From NCBI RefSeq assembly GCF_037338445.1, contig NZ_CP147840.1, positions 1 through 64,000 of the forward strand: DNA of 64,000 nucleotides, given 5' to 3'. The notes under the pieces were generated by a model that saw nothing but the letters and a program-made list of their open reading frames with translations, did not search any database and was not told the DNA's origin. The position numbers and the translations under genes were made by a program. Within the stretch, counting starts at the first letter, position 1. Each line of letters begins with the position of its first letter. The DNA is from Salinibaculum sp. SYNS191 (GTDB taxonomy: Archaea > Halobacteriota > Halobacteria > Halobacteriales > Haloarculaceae). This document shows positions 26,766 through 35,813 of this stretch, one piece after another.

Positions 26766-28322
26766 TTAGATCCCTACCTGGATACGGCGCAGTGCCTGGA
26801 AGCGCCAGTCGAGCCCCAGCGAGCGGTTGGCCTGGTCTCTCCGTTGTGCAGGCTCTGTCCGAGCATCGGTCTGGCTGGTTCCCGACGTGTTGTCGGCGAC
26901 GAGCTTCGCGGCGTCGACCATTCCCGCGCCGACCTCCGTCGTCCCGGCCAGTGGGATCGGCCGCGTCGTGTTCGTAACCGCCGACACGAACGCGTCGGTG
27001 TCGTTCTCCAGATCTGGCCGGGCATCGAGGCTGAGTGTTCCGACCGCCGCGACGATGGGCGTGCTCATCGACGTGCCCGACAGTGTCTCGTTGCGCCGGT
27101 AGCCGTCCGCGCTGAAGACCGGCACCGTGACGCGCATCCCTGGCCCGGCGATATCAGGGCCAGCGCCGCGAGTGGTCCCGGACGAGAGGTCCGAATAACC
27201 GTTGTCCGAGCCAGTCTGTGAGAAGTACGCCGGCCCAGCCTGTGAGGCATTGGTCGCGTTGGTCGCCGCGACGGAGACGATGCCTGGTTCGGGGACGTCC
27301 GACGGCGAGGCAATCTGGGCTGGCCGCGTCATGCGGGAGTTCCCGACCGCGATGAACGCCGCGGTGCCGTTGCCGGCGACGAAGTGTCGCAAGGCATCGG
27401 CCAGCGACTCGTCGTAGACGGCACTCCCGAGCGACATCGAGAGGAGGTCCGCGTCCTGTGCCTCAGCCCAGTAGATGCCGTCGACGATATCCGCGGTCGA
27501 CCCGCTGCCGTCGTCGGCGAGCGTCTTGCCGACGAGATAGTCCGCGCCGAGAGCGATGCCGTCGTACGTGTTGTTCGTGGCGTTTGCGGCCATCGAGGAA
27601 AGGACCCAGCTACCGTGTCCGTTGCCGTCAGACACGTTCGCGTAGTCGTTGCTCGCGACGGCGGGCTGGTCGGTGACGAAGTTGCGAGCACCGACGATGC
27701 GTTGGCCGTACAGCGGGTCGTCGGTGCCGTTGACGACGTTCGCCCCCGTGTCGAGGACGGCGACGCGGACGCCGCTGCCGTCGGCTGCAACCTGGTCGGC
27801 GTTGAGGTCGGTCGCGACTGCGCCGATGGTCGACTGATTCGCGTCGCCGTCGAACGCGATGCCGTCGGTGTTGAAGCCACCGTCGACCAGCCAGTCCGAC
27901 CGCGGGGCTTCGTAATCACTCTCGCTGGCGAGCGCGCCGACTGGCTCTGGGAGTGCATGCCGGTAGTTCGGGTCGACCGACTGGACGTACGAGCGCGATT
28001 GGAGTGGCATCGGGGCGATCGTTCCGCCGCCGAGGGCGACCAGTGGGTTCTGCAGGAGTGTCGGTGCGACGACCTCGTAGCGCGGCCCGGAGACGACTGC
28101 CGTGTTGTCAGCAGTCGCGTTCTCCACAATGCTGTAGCCGGGTGCCGATTCAGCCCAGGCCTGCAGACTCGCGAACTCGCCGTCGTCGTAGGTCACGAGG
28201 AACGAGGGTTGCCCGTCGGTGCCGTATTCGACGATGTCGCTGCTGCCGTCGGCCGCGGTCACCGGGACGGTGACTGTCGAGACGAGCATGAGCGCGGCGA
28301 GGGCGATTGCGCGACTGTTCAT
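26766..28322 (-). CDS. Subtilisin-family (S8) secreted serine protease
   Basis: The product is 518 residues from ATG 28322 (MNSRAIALAALMLVSTVTVP) with a signal peptide. The catalytic triad is visible: Asp191 in VAVLDTGANV, His236 in DGNGHGSWVLSS, and Ser418 in SGTSMSTPIVAA. The oxyanion Asn is about 328 in IAVGNS. The region before Asp191 is a probable propeptide, and there is no C-terminal anchor. His sits in HGSW rather than the usual HGTH, a mild departure. It overlaps the start of its neighbour by 4 nt, directly downstream of the giant surface protein. Maturation of that protein or of the pilins is a reasonable inference. Confidence 0.93.
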   Translation of the reverse strand: MNSRAIALAALMLVSTVTVPVTAADGSSDIVEYGTDGQPSFLVTYDDGEFASLQAWAESAPGYSIVENATADNTAVVSGPRYEVVAPTLLQNPLVALGGGTIAPMPLQSRSYVQSVDPNYRHALPEPVGALASESDYEAPRSDWLVDGGFNTDGIAFDGDANQSTIGAVATDLNADQVAADGSGVRVAVLDTGANVVNGTDDPLYGQRIVGARNFVTDQPAVASNDYANVSDGNGHGSWVLSSMAANATNNTYDGIALGADYLVGKTLADDGSGSTADIVDGIYWAEAQDADLLSMSLGSAVYDESLADALRHFVAGNGTAAFIAVGNSRMTRPAQIASPSDVPEPGIVSVAATNATNASQAGPAYFSQTGSDNGYSDLSSGTTRGAGPDIAGPGMRVTVPVFSADGYRRNETLSGTSMSTPIVAAVGTLSLDARPDLENDTDAFVSAVTNTTRPIPLAGTTEVGAGMVDAAKLVADNTSGTSQTDARTEPAQRRDQANRSLGLDWRFQALRRIQVGI

Positions 28323-31300
28323 GGCATCACCTCCCGGCGGCGAAGGGAGACGAACAGCCACAAGCCACCGAGTGAGACGCCGACGCCGCCGAGGGCGTCG
28401 GTGAAGCCGCTGACCTGCAGCTGCAGTTGTGCCAGCTGCCAGCGGATCGACTCAACGGTGCTATCGACGAGGCCGCTGGGTCGGCGGATACTCAGGTCGA
28501 CGGTGCCGCTGTCGTCGGTGTAGGTCCTGATGAGTGTCTGATTATCCATGTGTGTGACGCGTCCGAACTGCGTGCCGTCGGTCGTGATGGGGTTCTCCCC
28601 GCGGTAGATGTAGGTGCCGTCGTCAGGCGTCGCCTGGGCGTGGATGACGATCTCCGAGCGCGTGGTGACGCTCTTCCTCTCCTCGCCGCGGAGGACGCGC
28701 ACCGTGAGGTCGCCCATCGGATTCTGGTCGATATCGCTGGTGTAGGCATGGATACTCGACGGGACGTCCTGTTGTCGACCGACGACAGCGGCGATGGTGA
28801 TGTCGGTTCCGTCGCGCTGAATATCGCCGGCGTCGAGGCCGTCGCCGACTAGTGCGTAGCGGCCGGTCGGCCCCGATTCCGCACGGATACTCGGCGGCCG
28901 GTTGACGTCGTTGGCAGCCGCCTTGATCGGGATGCGGCGGACGTACTGGTTGCCGTCGAGATCGCTGTAGGTCAACTCGACCAGGTGGCGGCCCTGGCCG
29001 GCCGTCGTGAACGAGGTCTGTCGGCCGTTCTCGATGCCTGTCGTCGACAGTGTCGAGCCGTCGGGGCCGTAGACCGTCGCGTCGGTCAGGTTGCGGTACG
29101 TCGAGTCTGCTGCCGGGTTGAGTTCGACGGTAACGCTGTCGTCTGGCCCTGGTGCGAGCGACGAGACGCGGACGGAGTTGACTGCCGGCGGGTCGGCATC
29201 GACGAGCGGATTGCTCACTCGTTCGGTCGCGCCGGCGATTCCGTCTGGCGTCGCCGCCAACCACTCGAATTGCACGCTGGTCGCATCGCCGAGTGGGAAG
29301 TCCTCGATGCGGACGACCGTCTCTCCCTGGCCGACTGTCGTTGCCGCGGACTGGTCGATGCTGATGTACTCCTCGGGGACTGGGCGGTCGGTCCCGTTGC
29401 TGAAGTGCGCGATGACGGCCACCTCTTCGGAATCGATCGGCCCGTCGAAGCGCGCCAGTGAGGAGACGGTTTCGGCGGCCGTCGAACTGTCTGTCTCCGT
29501 CGGAATCGAGTCGCGCGTCTCATCGATAGCCTGTTCCAGTGCCGCAATCCGCTGGGTGAGTTCGCCGTCTGTAAGGTCGCTGGCGTTGATGTCCAGGTTG
29601 ATATCCTCCGTGGCGTTCTGGTTCTGGAGAAGATCCCGGACGCGCTGGTCGAGCTGGTCGTTGCGCTTCCGGAGGTCGTTGAGTTCGCTGTAGGCTTTTT
29701 CGAGGTCGTCGTGGGCGGTGCTCAGGTTGCCCACGAGGTCGGCGATGCGTCGCGACTGGTTCTCCACCAGGTTGCGCAGGCCGTCGATGCGGTCCTGATA
29801 GCGCGAGAGGTTCGTGGAGAGTGACGGCGAGGAGAACTCACGCAGTTCCAGGTCGACGTTGGACTCGGGGGGAGAGGCGCGGACCGAACTGGTTGGGAGA
29901 TAGACCGACGACTGCACGTCTGTCGTGTCGTACAGCGTCCGGATATCGGCGAGCGTGATATTCTGTGGGTCCTTGCTCAGTTCGTCAAGTGGACCTTTGT
30001 AGGCGCTGACTCCCGCCGTGTTGACCGACGACGGGATCGTCACGCCCCAGGCACCGTTCTGATCGGTGACGGTCGTCGTGCGGTCGAACTCGTTGGCGCT
30101 GAGTTTGTCGGTGATGTAGCTGGCGCGGTCGGTCAGGCGGCCCGCCTCGTCTTCGAGTGTGTCGACGTAGCCTGAGAATAGGGAGTCGGGGCTCCCGACC
30201 ATGACGACGTAGGCTGTCGCCTTGGTTCCCGCTGGGTAGATGCGGTAGAGGCCGCGGTCGAGTGTGGCCGTGGCGTACTCGTGGTCGCTGCCGAAATCGA
30301 CGCTCTTGACGCGATTCAGTTCCAGCGTCGAGTTGCTGATGACGGAGCCGCTCGGGCCGAGTTGTTCGACGACGACGCGTCTGTCGCGCTGCACGCCCGG
30401 CAGTTGCTTGTCGACACCGTCCTGGATGAGTGTGTTGGCGGTCGGGTCCCAGACGCTGAAAGCCAATTTCTCGCCTGCGTCAGCTCTCAACTTGGGCGTC
30501 TCCAGCGTGGGTTTGTAGTCCCAGTCGCCGGCGTCGTGGACAGCGACGACCTCGGCGTCATCGTCGAAGACACCGCCCTGGCCCAGGATGTTCAGGTCAG
30601 GATTCCAGGCATCGGGAATTGGGTCTTCCGCGCGGTCGAGCAGGTCGCTGGCCTTCTGTCTGAGTTCGTCGGTGGACAGACTTGTATCAAGATGGTCGTA
30701 GTCGACACCGATCACCGTGACGGTGGCGTTGGCGACTGTTGAGTCGGATTGGTCGATGACACGTCCAGATAAATTATTGGCACTTCCACCTTCGCCACCA
30801 GAACTCAGGTCATTATTTGGAGCGCGGAAATCCCTTAAAACTCCAGATGTTGGGTTACTATTTTGATTATCTGCCCCTTCACTCCCCGCAACCATCATGA
30901 CACTAAGGTCATGCGAGGTATCATATGCAATTGTATCACTCGCTATCTGGTTTGTCCTATCTACGTCAGAAAAGACCTTTACTGACACCTCTCCGTTAGT
31001 TTTATCGAGAGACAAGTTAATGAAATAACGGTCGCTCCCAATCCCTAACGCAGCTCCGGAGTTTGTCGTATTACCATTTGTTATTTCACGCAACTTGATA
31101 GACTTACCACCAGCACCTCCGAGGTCTCCCTGGTCAATGCCGATATAGTAATCAGATTTTTGTCTGGCTTTTGCGTCCGTTGACCACCCAGTTACCCACG
31201 AACTTGGATCACCATAATTAGTAACAGCAAAGCTATATTGCACTCTTTCCGGAGTCGAATTTACATAGTATGCGCTATCATCCTCATGTTGAATTTCGTT

Positions 31301-33082
31301 AATATTTAGAGTATCTCGATTAACAGGAGAATACACATTTTCACCATTCCTGTTTGTAGGGGTTCTAACGTCGAATTTAGAGCTTGATGAAGATGATTTA
31401 GAAACACTAATTTCCCCCAAATAAGCGTCTAAATAACCTGCACTCGATACGCTTCCACTTTTTTGTTGTACTGCATATAGATATTGGTATGACACATTAC
31501 CAATATACGCTTCTGATGTTCCAATCAGGTCCGTGCGTTCACTATCATTGTAGGCGGAAGCAACCACTTTGTCCTTTGTTTGATTTATCTCAAGAGAAAA
31601 GTAAACATTTGCCCGGTTTGGGATATCAATTTCTGCACCTCGATTTATATTAGCTCCGTCAGTTTCGGAACGGGCTATAAATGTGTTCTCCAATCTAACG
31701 CCAGCGGATTGGTCAACATTTGACCACGAACCCTTGGTTTCAGATACACCAACTACAAAATTACTATGGTCTGCATGATTGTAGTAATTATATGTGAAAT
31801 TAATAGTGTAATCATCATTTTTTGGCATTTGGACAGATGAGTTGGTTGACAGTAGCACATCGTCACCGCCAGTAGCGCCATGAACGATGACACTACTTTT
31901 ATTATGAACGCTGAAATGATTATTTCCGTCACCACTCTCCTTAAACTTAGATAGGTCTATCCCGGTTTCAGATGAATAATTTTTAGTTTTCAGTGTTAGG
32001 TCACTGACGTCCCCATCCATATTTCCGTTATCTTGCCCATTTGACCCCTGACCCATTGCCGCATAGAGATAATCATACGAAACAGTAGGGTCATAATTTG
32101 CGGAGACAGATCCTATAACGTTTGTTTTACCTGAATCACTATAGACAGTCAAAACAGCAGTACCGTTATCACGATATGTTTCCATATCAGTATAATATCT
32201 ATTGCCGCTGGTTAGAGAAATCGCTGAAGATTGAGATCGTCCATTCCGGTCCCATGTTCGCAAAATAATCTGATCACCGGCCAATCTCGCCACAGCGCCG
32301 TAGTTGACCCCCGACTCGGTAGTATCTCCTTGAGCGGCCCAACCAACATCAAAGGCGGCATTATCGGTATAATTGTCCACTTTGAAATTATATGAGAGAG
32401 TCGCGTTGCGTTTGATACCTGGCCCAACATCGTTGTAGACACGCCCGGTATCATCACCGTCAAGATTCGTGAAGCTAAGCGTTGACGAATTTTCAATCTG
32501 ATAAACGCTGTTAGGATCCGATTCACTAAATTTAGTCAAATCAATATTGCTAGTTGTTTCAGCATTCGCAAGACCGATCAAACCGATATTTGAGGGAGCC
32601 AGTATCGCGGTGAATGGTGAGCCGATTGTAGCCATGACGACCAGTATCGCAATCCCCGAAGCAACAGTAGGTTGTCGGGTTACTCGCTTCCGCAAGAGCC
32701 AAAAAATCGCCGGAGCGGACACGATGACCGCCAAGACTAGAATTGACTCCCATGAGACGGTTGTCAGAGTTTGGGCCACCCAAATATCATTTACAGTATT
32801 GAGGATACCCAAACCTGCAAGCGTCCACATCCCGGCACGGGCGACGCTCTTGTAGCCCCAATTGGCGACACGCCAGAAGACGATGAACGCACTGACCGTC
32901 ACGACCGGGATCAGCGCACCGACGCCGACCCAACCGACTGCGTCAATGAGCATGGCAGTAACAGGATTTCGTTCGACCGCAGTACCGTACACCTGAAACG
33001 TAATCGCGAACGGGATGGCTGACCCCAGCAGCGCCAACAGGAAGGCCATGCGCCGCTCGTGAGTGGAGAATGTCTCTGTCAT
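28319..33082 (-). CDS. Giant membrane-anchored surface protein with three lectin-like repeats and a coiled coil
   Basis: The product is 1587 residues from ATG 33082; the longer frame would need a TTG start. Several membrane spans lie in the first 160 residues. Three related beta-sandwich units follow (about 160-770), each ending in a RTDLIG- or TNVIGS-like strand and a YDYLYA- or YQYLYA-like motif, suggesting carbohydrate-binding jelly rolls. Then come a carboxypeptidase-regulatory-like domain (LSGRVIDQSDSTVANATVTV), a coiled coil at about 1090-1170 (RYQDRIDGLRNLVENQSRRI and onward), Ig-like domains and a C-terminal span ending in RRREVMP. Sequons are frequent. DNA for residues about 160-770 (30770-32600) is far richer in AT than the rest. 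It may be a receptor-binding spike or adhesin. Confidence 0.85.
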   Translation of the reverse strand: MTETFSTHERRMAFLLALLGSAIPFAITFQVYGTAVERNPVTAMLIDAVGWVGVGALIPVVTVSAFIVFWRVANWGYKSVARAGMWTLAGLGILNTVNDIWVAQTLTTVSWESILVLAVIVSAPAIFWLLRKRVTRQPTVASGIAILVVMATIGSPFTAILAPSNIGLIGLANAETTSNIDLTKFSESDPNSVYQIENSSTLSFTNLDGDDTGRVYNDVGPGIKRNATLSYNFKVDNYTDNAAFDVGWAAQGDTTESGVNYGAVARLAGDQIILRTWDRNGRSQSSAISLTSGNRYYTDMETYRDNGTAVLTVYSDSGKTNVIGSVSANYDPTVSYDYLYAAMGQGSNGQDNGNMDGDVSDLTLKTKNYSSETGIDLSKFKESGDGNNHFSVHNKSSVIVHGATGGDDVLLSTNSSVQMPKNDDYTINFTYNYYNHADHSNFVVGVSETKGSWSNVDQSAGVRLENTFIARSETDGANINRGAEIDIPNRANVYFSLEINQTKDKVVASAYNDSERTDLIGTSEAYIGNVSYQYLYAVQQKSGSVSSAGYLDAYLGEISVSKSSSSSSKFDVRTPTNRNGENVYSPVNRDTLNINEIQHEDDSAYYVNSTPERVQYSFAVTNYGDPSSWVTGWSTDAKARQKSDYYIGIDQGDLGGAGGKSIKLREITNGNTTNSGAALGIGSDRYFINLSLDKTNGEVSVKVFSDVDRTNQIASDTIAYDTSHDLSVMMVAGSEGADNQNSNPTSGVLRDFRAPNNDLSSGGEGGSANNLSGRVIDQSDSTVANATVTVIGVDYDHLDTSLSTDELRQKASDLLDRAEDPIPDAWNPDLNILGQGGVFDDDAEVVAVHDAGDWDYKPTLETPKLRADAGEKLAFSVWDPTANTLIQDGVDKQLPGVQRDRRVVVEQLGPSGSVISNSTLELNRVKSVDFGSDHEYATATLDRGLYRIYPAGTKATAYVVMVGSPDSLFSGYVDTLEDEAGRLTDRASYITDKLSANEFDRTTTVTDQNGAWGVTIPSSVNTAGVSAYKGPLDELSKDPQNITLADIRTLYDTTDVQSSVYLPTSSVRASPPESNVDLELREFSSPSLSTNLSRYQDRIDGLRNLVENQSRRIADLVGNLSTAHDDLEKAYSELNDLRKRNDQLDQRVRDLLQNQNATEDINLDINASDLTDGELTQRIAALEQAIDETRDSIPTETDSSTAAETVSSLARFDGPIDSEEVAVIAHFSNGTDRPVPEEYISIDQSAATTVGQGETVVRIEDFPLGDATSVQFEWLAATPDGIAGATERVSNPLVDADPPAVNSVRVSSLAPGPDDSVTVELNPAADSTYRNLTDATVYGPDGSTLSTTGIENGRQTSFTTAGQGRHLVELTYSDLDGNQYVRRIPIKAAANDVNRPPSIRAESGPTGRYALVGDGLDAGDIQRDGTDITIAAVVGRQQDVPSSIHAYTSDIDQNPMGDLTVRVLRGEERKSVTTRSEIVIHAQATPDDGTYIYRGENPITTDGTQFGRVTHMDNQTLIRTYTDDSGTVDLSIRRPSGLVDSTVESIRWQLAQLQLQVSGFTDALGGVGVSLGGLWLFVSLRRREVMP

Positions 33083-33120
33083 TGTAAATTCACAATCTGC
33101 GAAAGTTGCGAATCGTGCTT

Positions 33121-33645
33121 TCAATCCTGTTCGCGCTCTCTGACGACGCGGATGAACTGCGCCAGGGCGTCGTGGGAGTTGTACTGCGGGTCGTGCCAGA
33201 AGCGGTCGAGGAGTTGTTCGTACTCCTCGATATGCGTGAGTCGAATCCCACGCTCTGAGAGGTAGTTCGCCGCGGCAGTCCGGTAGGTCTCGTAGTCGAC
33301 TTCTGGTAGGCCCGTGCTGGTCGACTCGCCCCAGTTGATGTAGCCCGTCTCCGGGTTCCAGCGCCGACGGTGGCGGTGCTGGCGGTACTCGACGTAGCCG
33401 TGTGGCGTCTCGTGTTGTTTCGGGAGGTAGAATTCGGGGTCGGAGAGTTCGTCGCCGGTCTTCGCGCAGATCGGCGCGACGAACTCGGCGATGTGCTGGA
33501 ACGCGATGTACTCGGCCGGGTCGGTGCCTTCGATCTCGTCGTGGCCGTTGGTGTCATCCTGGCCGGCGTCCAGCTCGCCCCAGAAGTCCTCCCGGCAGTG
33601 TCGATCCGGGTCGGTGACGGTCGCGAGTGTCTCTGTGGTGCTCAT
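33121..33645 (-). CDS. Acidic soluble protein, first gene of the 19-kb operon
   Basis: The product is 174 residues from ATG 33645 (MSTTETLATVTDPDRHCRED). It is Asp/Glu-rich with many aromatic and His residues (YVEYRQHRHRRRWNPETGYI) and ends in a short helix (LAQFIRVVREREQD). There is no signal peptide or span. It is the promoter-proximal gene, 38 nt before the giant surface protein. No family was recognised. A cytoplasmic regulatory or assembly role is possible. Confidence 0.78.
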   Translation of the reverse strand: MSTTETLATVTDPDRHCREDFWGELDAGQDDTNGHDEIEGTDPAEYIAFQHIAEFVAPICAKTGDELSDPEFYLPKQHETPHGYVEYRQHRHRRRWNPETGYINWGESTSTGLPEVDYETYRTAAANYLSERGIRLTHIEEYEQLLDRFWHDPQYNSHDALAQFIRVVREREQD

Positions 33646-33795
33646 GGATGGGGGACAGAAGCGTGGCTAATCGGTACCCATCGCGGCGTTCCCAGACGCG
33701 CGCCGGCCAGCCACGAGCCGTGCATCCAGAGCGCCGGTGTATCCAGTGTGGGCCGCCCCGACAGGCCGTTAGTGTAGACCAGTGTCCGCACGCTT

Positions 33796-33803
33796 CTTAA
33801 ATA
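33796..33803 (-). promoter_or_regulatory. Putative TATA box of the 19-kb operon
   Basis: On the minus strand the plus-strand bases CTTAAATA read TATTTAAG, a good archaeal TATA element. Transcription would begin about 25 nt downstream, near 33770, leaving a leader of roughly 125 nt before the first ATG at 33645. No other AT-rich element is as well placed in 33646-33916. Confidence 0.45.
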
Positions 33804-33916
33804 CTATAGACACTCTGATATTTGTGAGAGATTACTTCCAGCGGTCTCTACGCTCTCTCGAAGAGATGTACCTGCCGCAGGGAACATTTATACTAGATTG
33901 CCGAGAATACATAGGC

Positions 33917-34084
33917 ATGGCTCACCGTCTGCCCGGTAGGATGAACAAAATTCGCGAACGCGGCGGGTCGATGGTCTACACGATCCCGCGCAGTATTGTC
34001 GACGAACTGGAACTTGAAGCAGGCGAAGAACCCGAAGTTGTCGAGTGGGACGACGACGAGCGCGAAGTGACGCTCTCCTTTTAG
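33917..34084 (+). CDS. AbrB/SpoVT-type regulator (55 residues)
   Basis: I chose the ATG at 33917 because ATTTATAC lies about 29 nt upstream, giving a leaderless transcript; the longer open frame to 33782 would cross this promoter. The product MAHRLPGRMNKIRERGGSMV, then YTIPRSIVDELELEAGEEPE, is a compact AbrB swapped-hairpin fold with the IPRSIV core. It is divergent from the 19-kb operon and convergent with the pilin gene, so it is well placed to regulate both. Confidence 0.82.
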   Translation: MAHRLPGRMNKIRERGGSMVYTIPRSIVDELELEAGEEPEVVEWDDDEREVTLSF

Positions 34085-34129
34085 CTGCGCTCGTTAGTCT
34101 GTCGAAAGTGATTGAAAAGTGGTGCTCAG

Positions 34130-34621
34130 TTAGGCTTCTTGTGAGGCTATCTCACTGGACTGGTCGTCCTTCTCCCAGACGACTGAGAGGTCCCAGCCTG
34201 ATGTGACGTTAACACTCATGTAATCTCCAGAGGAGATTTCATTCCCGCTTACGGATATATCAGCTAATACACTGCCTGTATTGGCGCTGTCTGTCCAGTT
34301 GACTCCATTTGATCCGTCTGGTGAACCGACATAATTACCAGCACTGTTATTGAAGCTACCACGAGTCACTAAGGTGGCTGGATCGATTGTGTCGCCACTC
34401 TGGTGGGCTATTTTGATCGTGACCCCGTCGTCGGTATTGATTTCTTCAAACTCAAACTGCGCACTTGGCGCGGCCTCGCTTGGGCCGAGCCCGAGCACGA
34501 ACGACGCGATGACCGCAGCCAGGATCACAGTGATGGCGACCATCAGTATCACACCGATCACTGGACTGACTGCCCTATCTTCTCCGCTATGCAACTCCCG
34601 GATTGTTTCGCGTAATCTCAT
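34130..34621 (-). CDS. Type IV pilin-like protein 1
   Basis: The product is 163 residues from ATG 34621 (MRLRETIRELHSGEDRAVSP). The N-terminus has the archaeal pilin signature, DRAVSPVIGVILMVAITVIL, with a class III signal that a PibD-type peptidase would cut before the hydrophobic helix. The rest is a beta-rich head (FEFEEINTDDGVTIKI) with Asn-rich loops. I excluded the upstream part of the longer open frame. A second pilin lies at 35814. Cell-surface adhesion or contact pili are the likely role, and they may work with the transfer operon. Confidence 0.9.
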   Translation of the reverse strand: MRLRETIRELHSGEDRAVSPVIGVILMVAITVILAAVIASFVLGLGPSEAAPSAQFEFEEINTDDGVTIKIAHQSGDTIDPATLVTRGSFNNSAGNYVGSPDGSNGVNWTDSANTGSVLADISVSGNEISSGDYMSVNVTSGWDLSVVWEKDDQSSEIASQEA

Positions 34622-34963
34622 TGTATCAACCGTCCCTCGGCAACGGTGCATAACGGAGCGATGCCGAGGCTCGCCCCGGGGGTTTCTCCTGCACTCGACT
34701 TGATGTGACAAGTCGATGCGTCGGGAACCCCAACGTACGCCCCGCGACTCGAACACGGGTCTCGCCACCTGGTGCGCATAGTGCAAACTCCTTGTCGCAT
34801 TGGTATATATGTTTGCCGACTTGTTATCAGATGCGAAAACGTGAATGGCAGTTACAGAGCCAGAAAAAGCCTCTCTCAGGCCCATTTTCAGATATTGGAG
34901 ATAAACCATCCTAGAGGTTTATATCGGATGTCGACCAGAACCTGCAAAATTTGATAGCAGGCC
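34622..34963 (-). promoter_or_regulatory. Pilin 1 upstream region with a leader hairpin
   Basis: About 340 non-coding bases. A minus-strand TATA-like ACATATATACC lies near 34800-34810, about 180 nt before the ATG, so the mRNA would have a long leader. Within it CGACTTG (34696-34702) pairs with CAAGTCG (34709-34715) around a 6-nt loop, with further GGGGTT/AACCCC pairing outside. A structured 5' leader would be unusual among the mostly leaderless genes here. Confidence 0.45.
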
Positions 34964-35788
34964 TCATCGGTGACAGAGTTCGGGTGGTCGGTCGAGAACG
35001 CGTGCGGCGTGGGGTGTGAGGAGGAATGTCGTCCCGTCGCCGCGCACGCTCCCTGGCACAGCCCACTCGATCAGGTCTTTGAGCTGCTGTCTGAACGCCG
35101 CGTCCCGCTGTTCCGCGAGTTGTACTGCAAGTCGCGTCTCCTTGGGTGGGTTTGTACCACGCAACCATACGTATGTTCGCAGGAATTCCATCCGGACATC
35201 TGCTGGCGCTTCATCCAAATACGAAGGTAGTGCGAAGTCTCGCTCAGCGTTTTTCGTGCCGACGGGTCCACCCAGCGCGGCCAGAAACCGTCCGAGAATC
35301 ACGCCATCGACACCCGGCCGGAGGTCTGTCGCGCGACCCTCGCTGTCTACATTCTCTATGTCGATATCGGTGATACCCGCGCGTTTCAGCGCCGTGTAGG
35401 CGCATCGCATTGTCTCTTCCTCGACCGTGAACATGGGGGCGTACGTCTCCGTAGCGATTGAGCCGCCAGCAAATATCCACGCGACGAGAATATTGAATCC
35501 TTCAAACTGTTCGTCGTTCCACGAGAGATCGAGCCAGCCGTAGTCTTCTGCAGTCTGAATCGCGCGCACGGGGTCGGGGCGACTGTCCGATTCCATCCAT
35601 GGACGAATGCGGCTGCGCGGCAGGTCCAGTGCGGACGCGACAGCTGCCGATCCTTTGTTCGGGTGCTCGGCTGTGTATTCGAGCACACGCTGGTACTCTT
35701 GGACGCGGCCCCACGGGTCGTCGTAGCGACCGCCCGCGTAGGTTGCAGCAAGGTGCTTCGAAATCTCTATCCTATCGTCGATCGGCAT
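34964..35788 (-). CDS. HTH protein with LAGLIDADG-like C-terminal region
   Basis: The product is 274 residues. The N-terminal 70 residues contain a helix-turn-helix (YTAEHPNKGSAAVASALDLP, then RSRIRPWM). The remainder has spaced hydrophobic-glycine blocks (FNILVAWIFAGGSIATETYA; ILGRFLAALGGPVGTKNAE; FLRTYVWLRG) reminiscent of the LAGLIDADG homing-endonuclease fold, though the acidic catalytic residues at the usual places are not clear. It sits between two pilin genes on the same strand. A transcription regulator derived from a homing enzyme is my best guess. Confidence 0.7.
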   Translation of the reverse strand: MPIDDRIEISKHLAATYAGGRYDDPWGRVQEYQRVLEYTAEHPNKGSAAVASALDLPRSRIRPWMESDSRPDPVRAIQTAEDYGWLDLSWNDEQFEGFNILVAWIFAGGSIATETYAPMFTVEEETMRCAYTALKRAGITDIDIENVDSEGRATDLRPGVDGVILGRFLAALGGPVGTKNAERDFALPSYLDEAPADVRMEFLRTYVWLRGTNPPKETRLAVQLAEQRDAAFRQQLKDLIEWAVPGSVRGDGTTFLLTPHAARVLDRPPELCHR

Positions 35789-35813
35789 AAAAACCGCCTC
35801 AAAACAGTGTTAA

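Noticed and set aside
27384..28523. 379-residue plus-strand open frame opposite the subtilisin and giant protein genes
   Set aside because: Antisense of a well-supported S8 protease with a complete triad; no start signals.
33235..33260. Sequence resembling a tRNA T-arm (GAGTCGAATCCCACGCTC)
   Set aside because: It lies inside the first gene of the 19-kb operon, and no acceptor or anticodon stems surround it; not a tRNA or attachment site.
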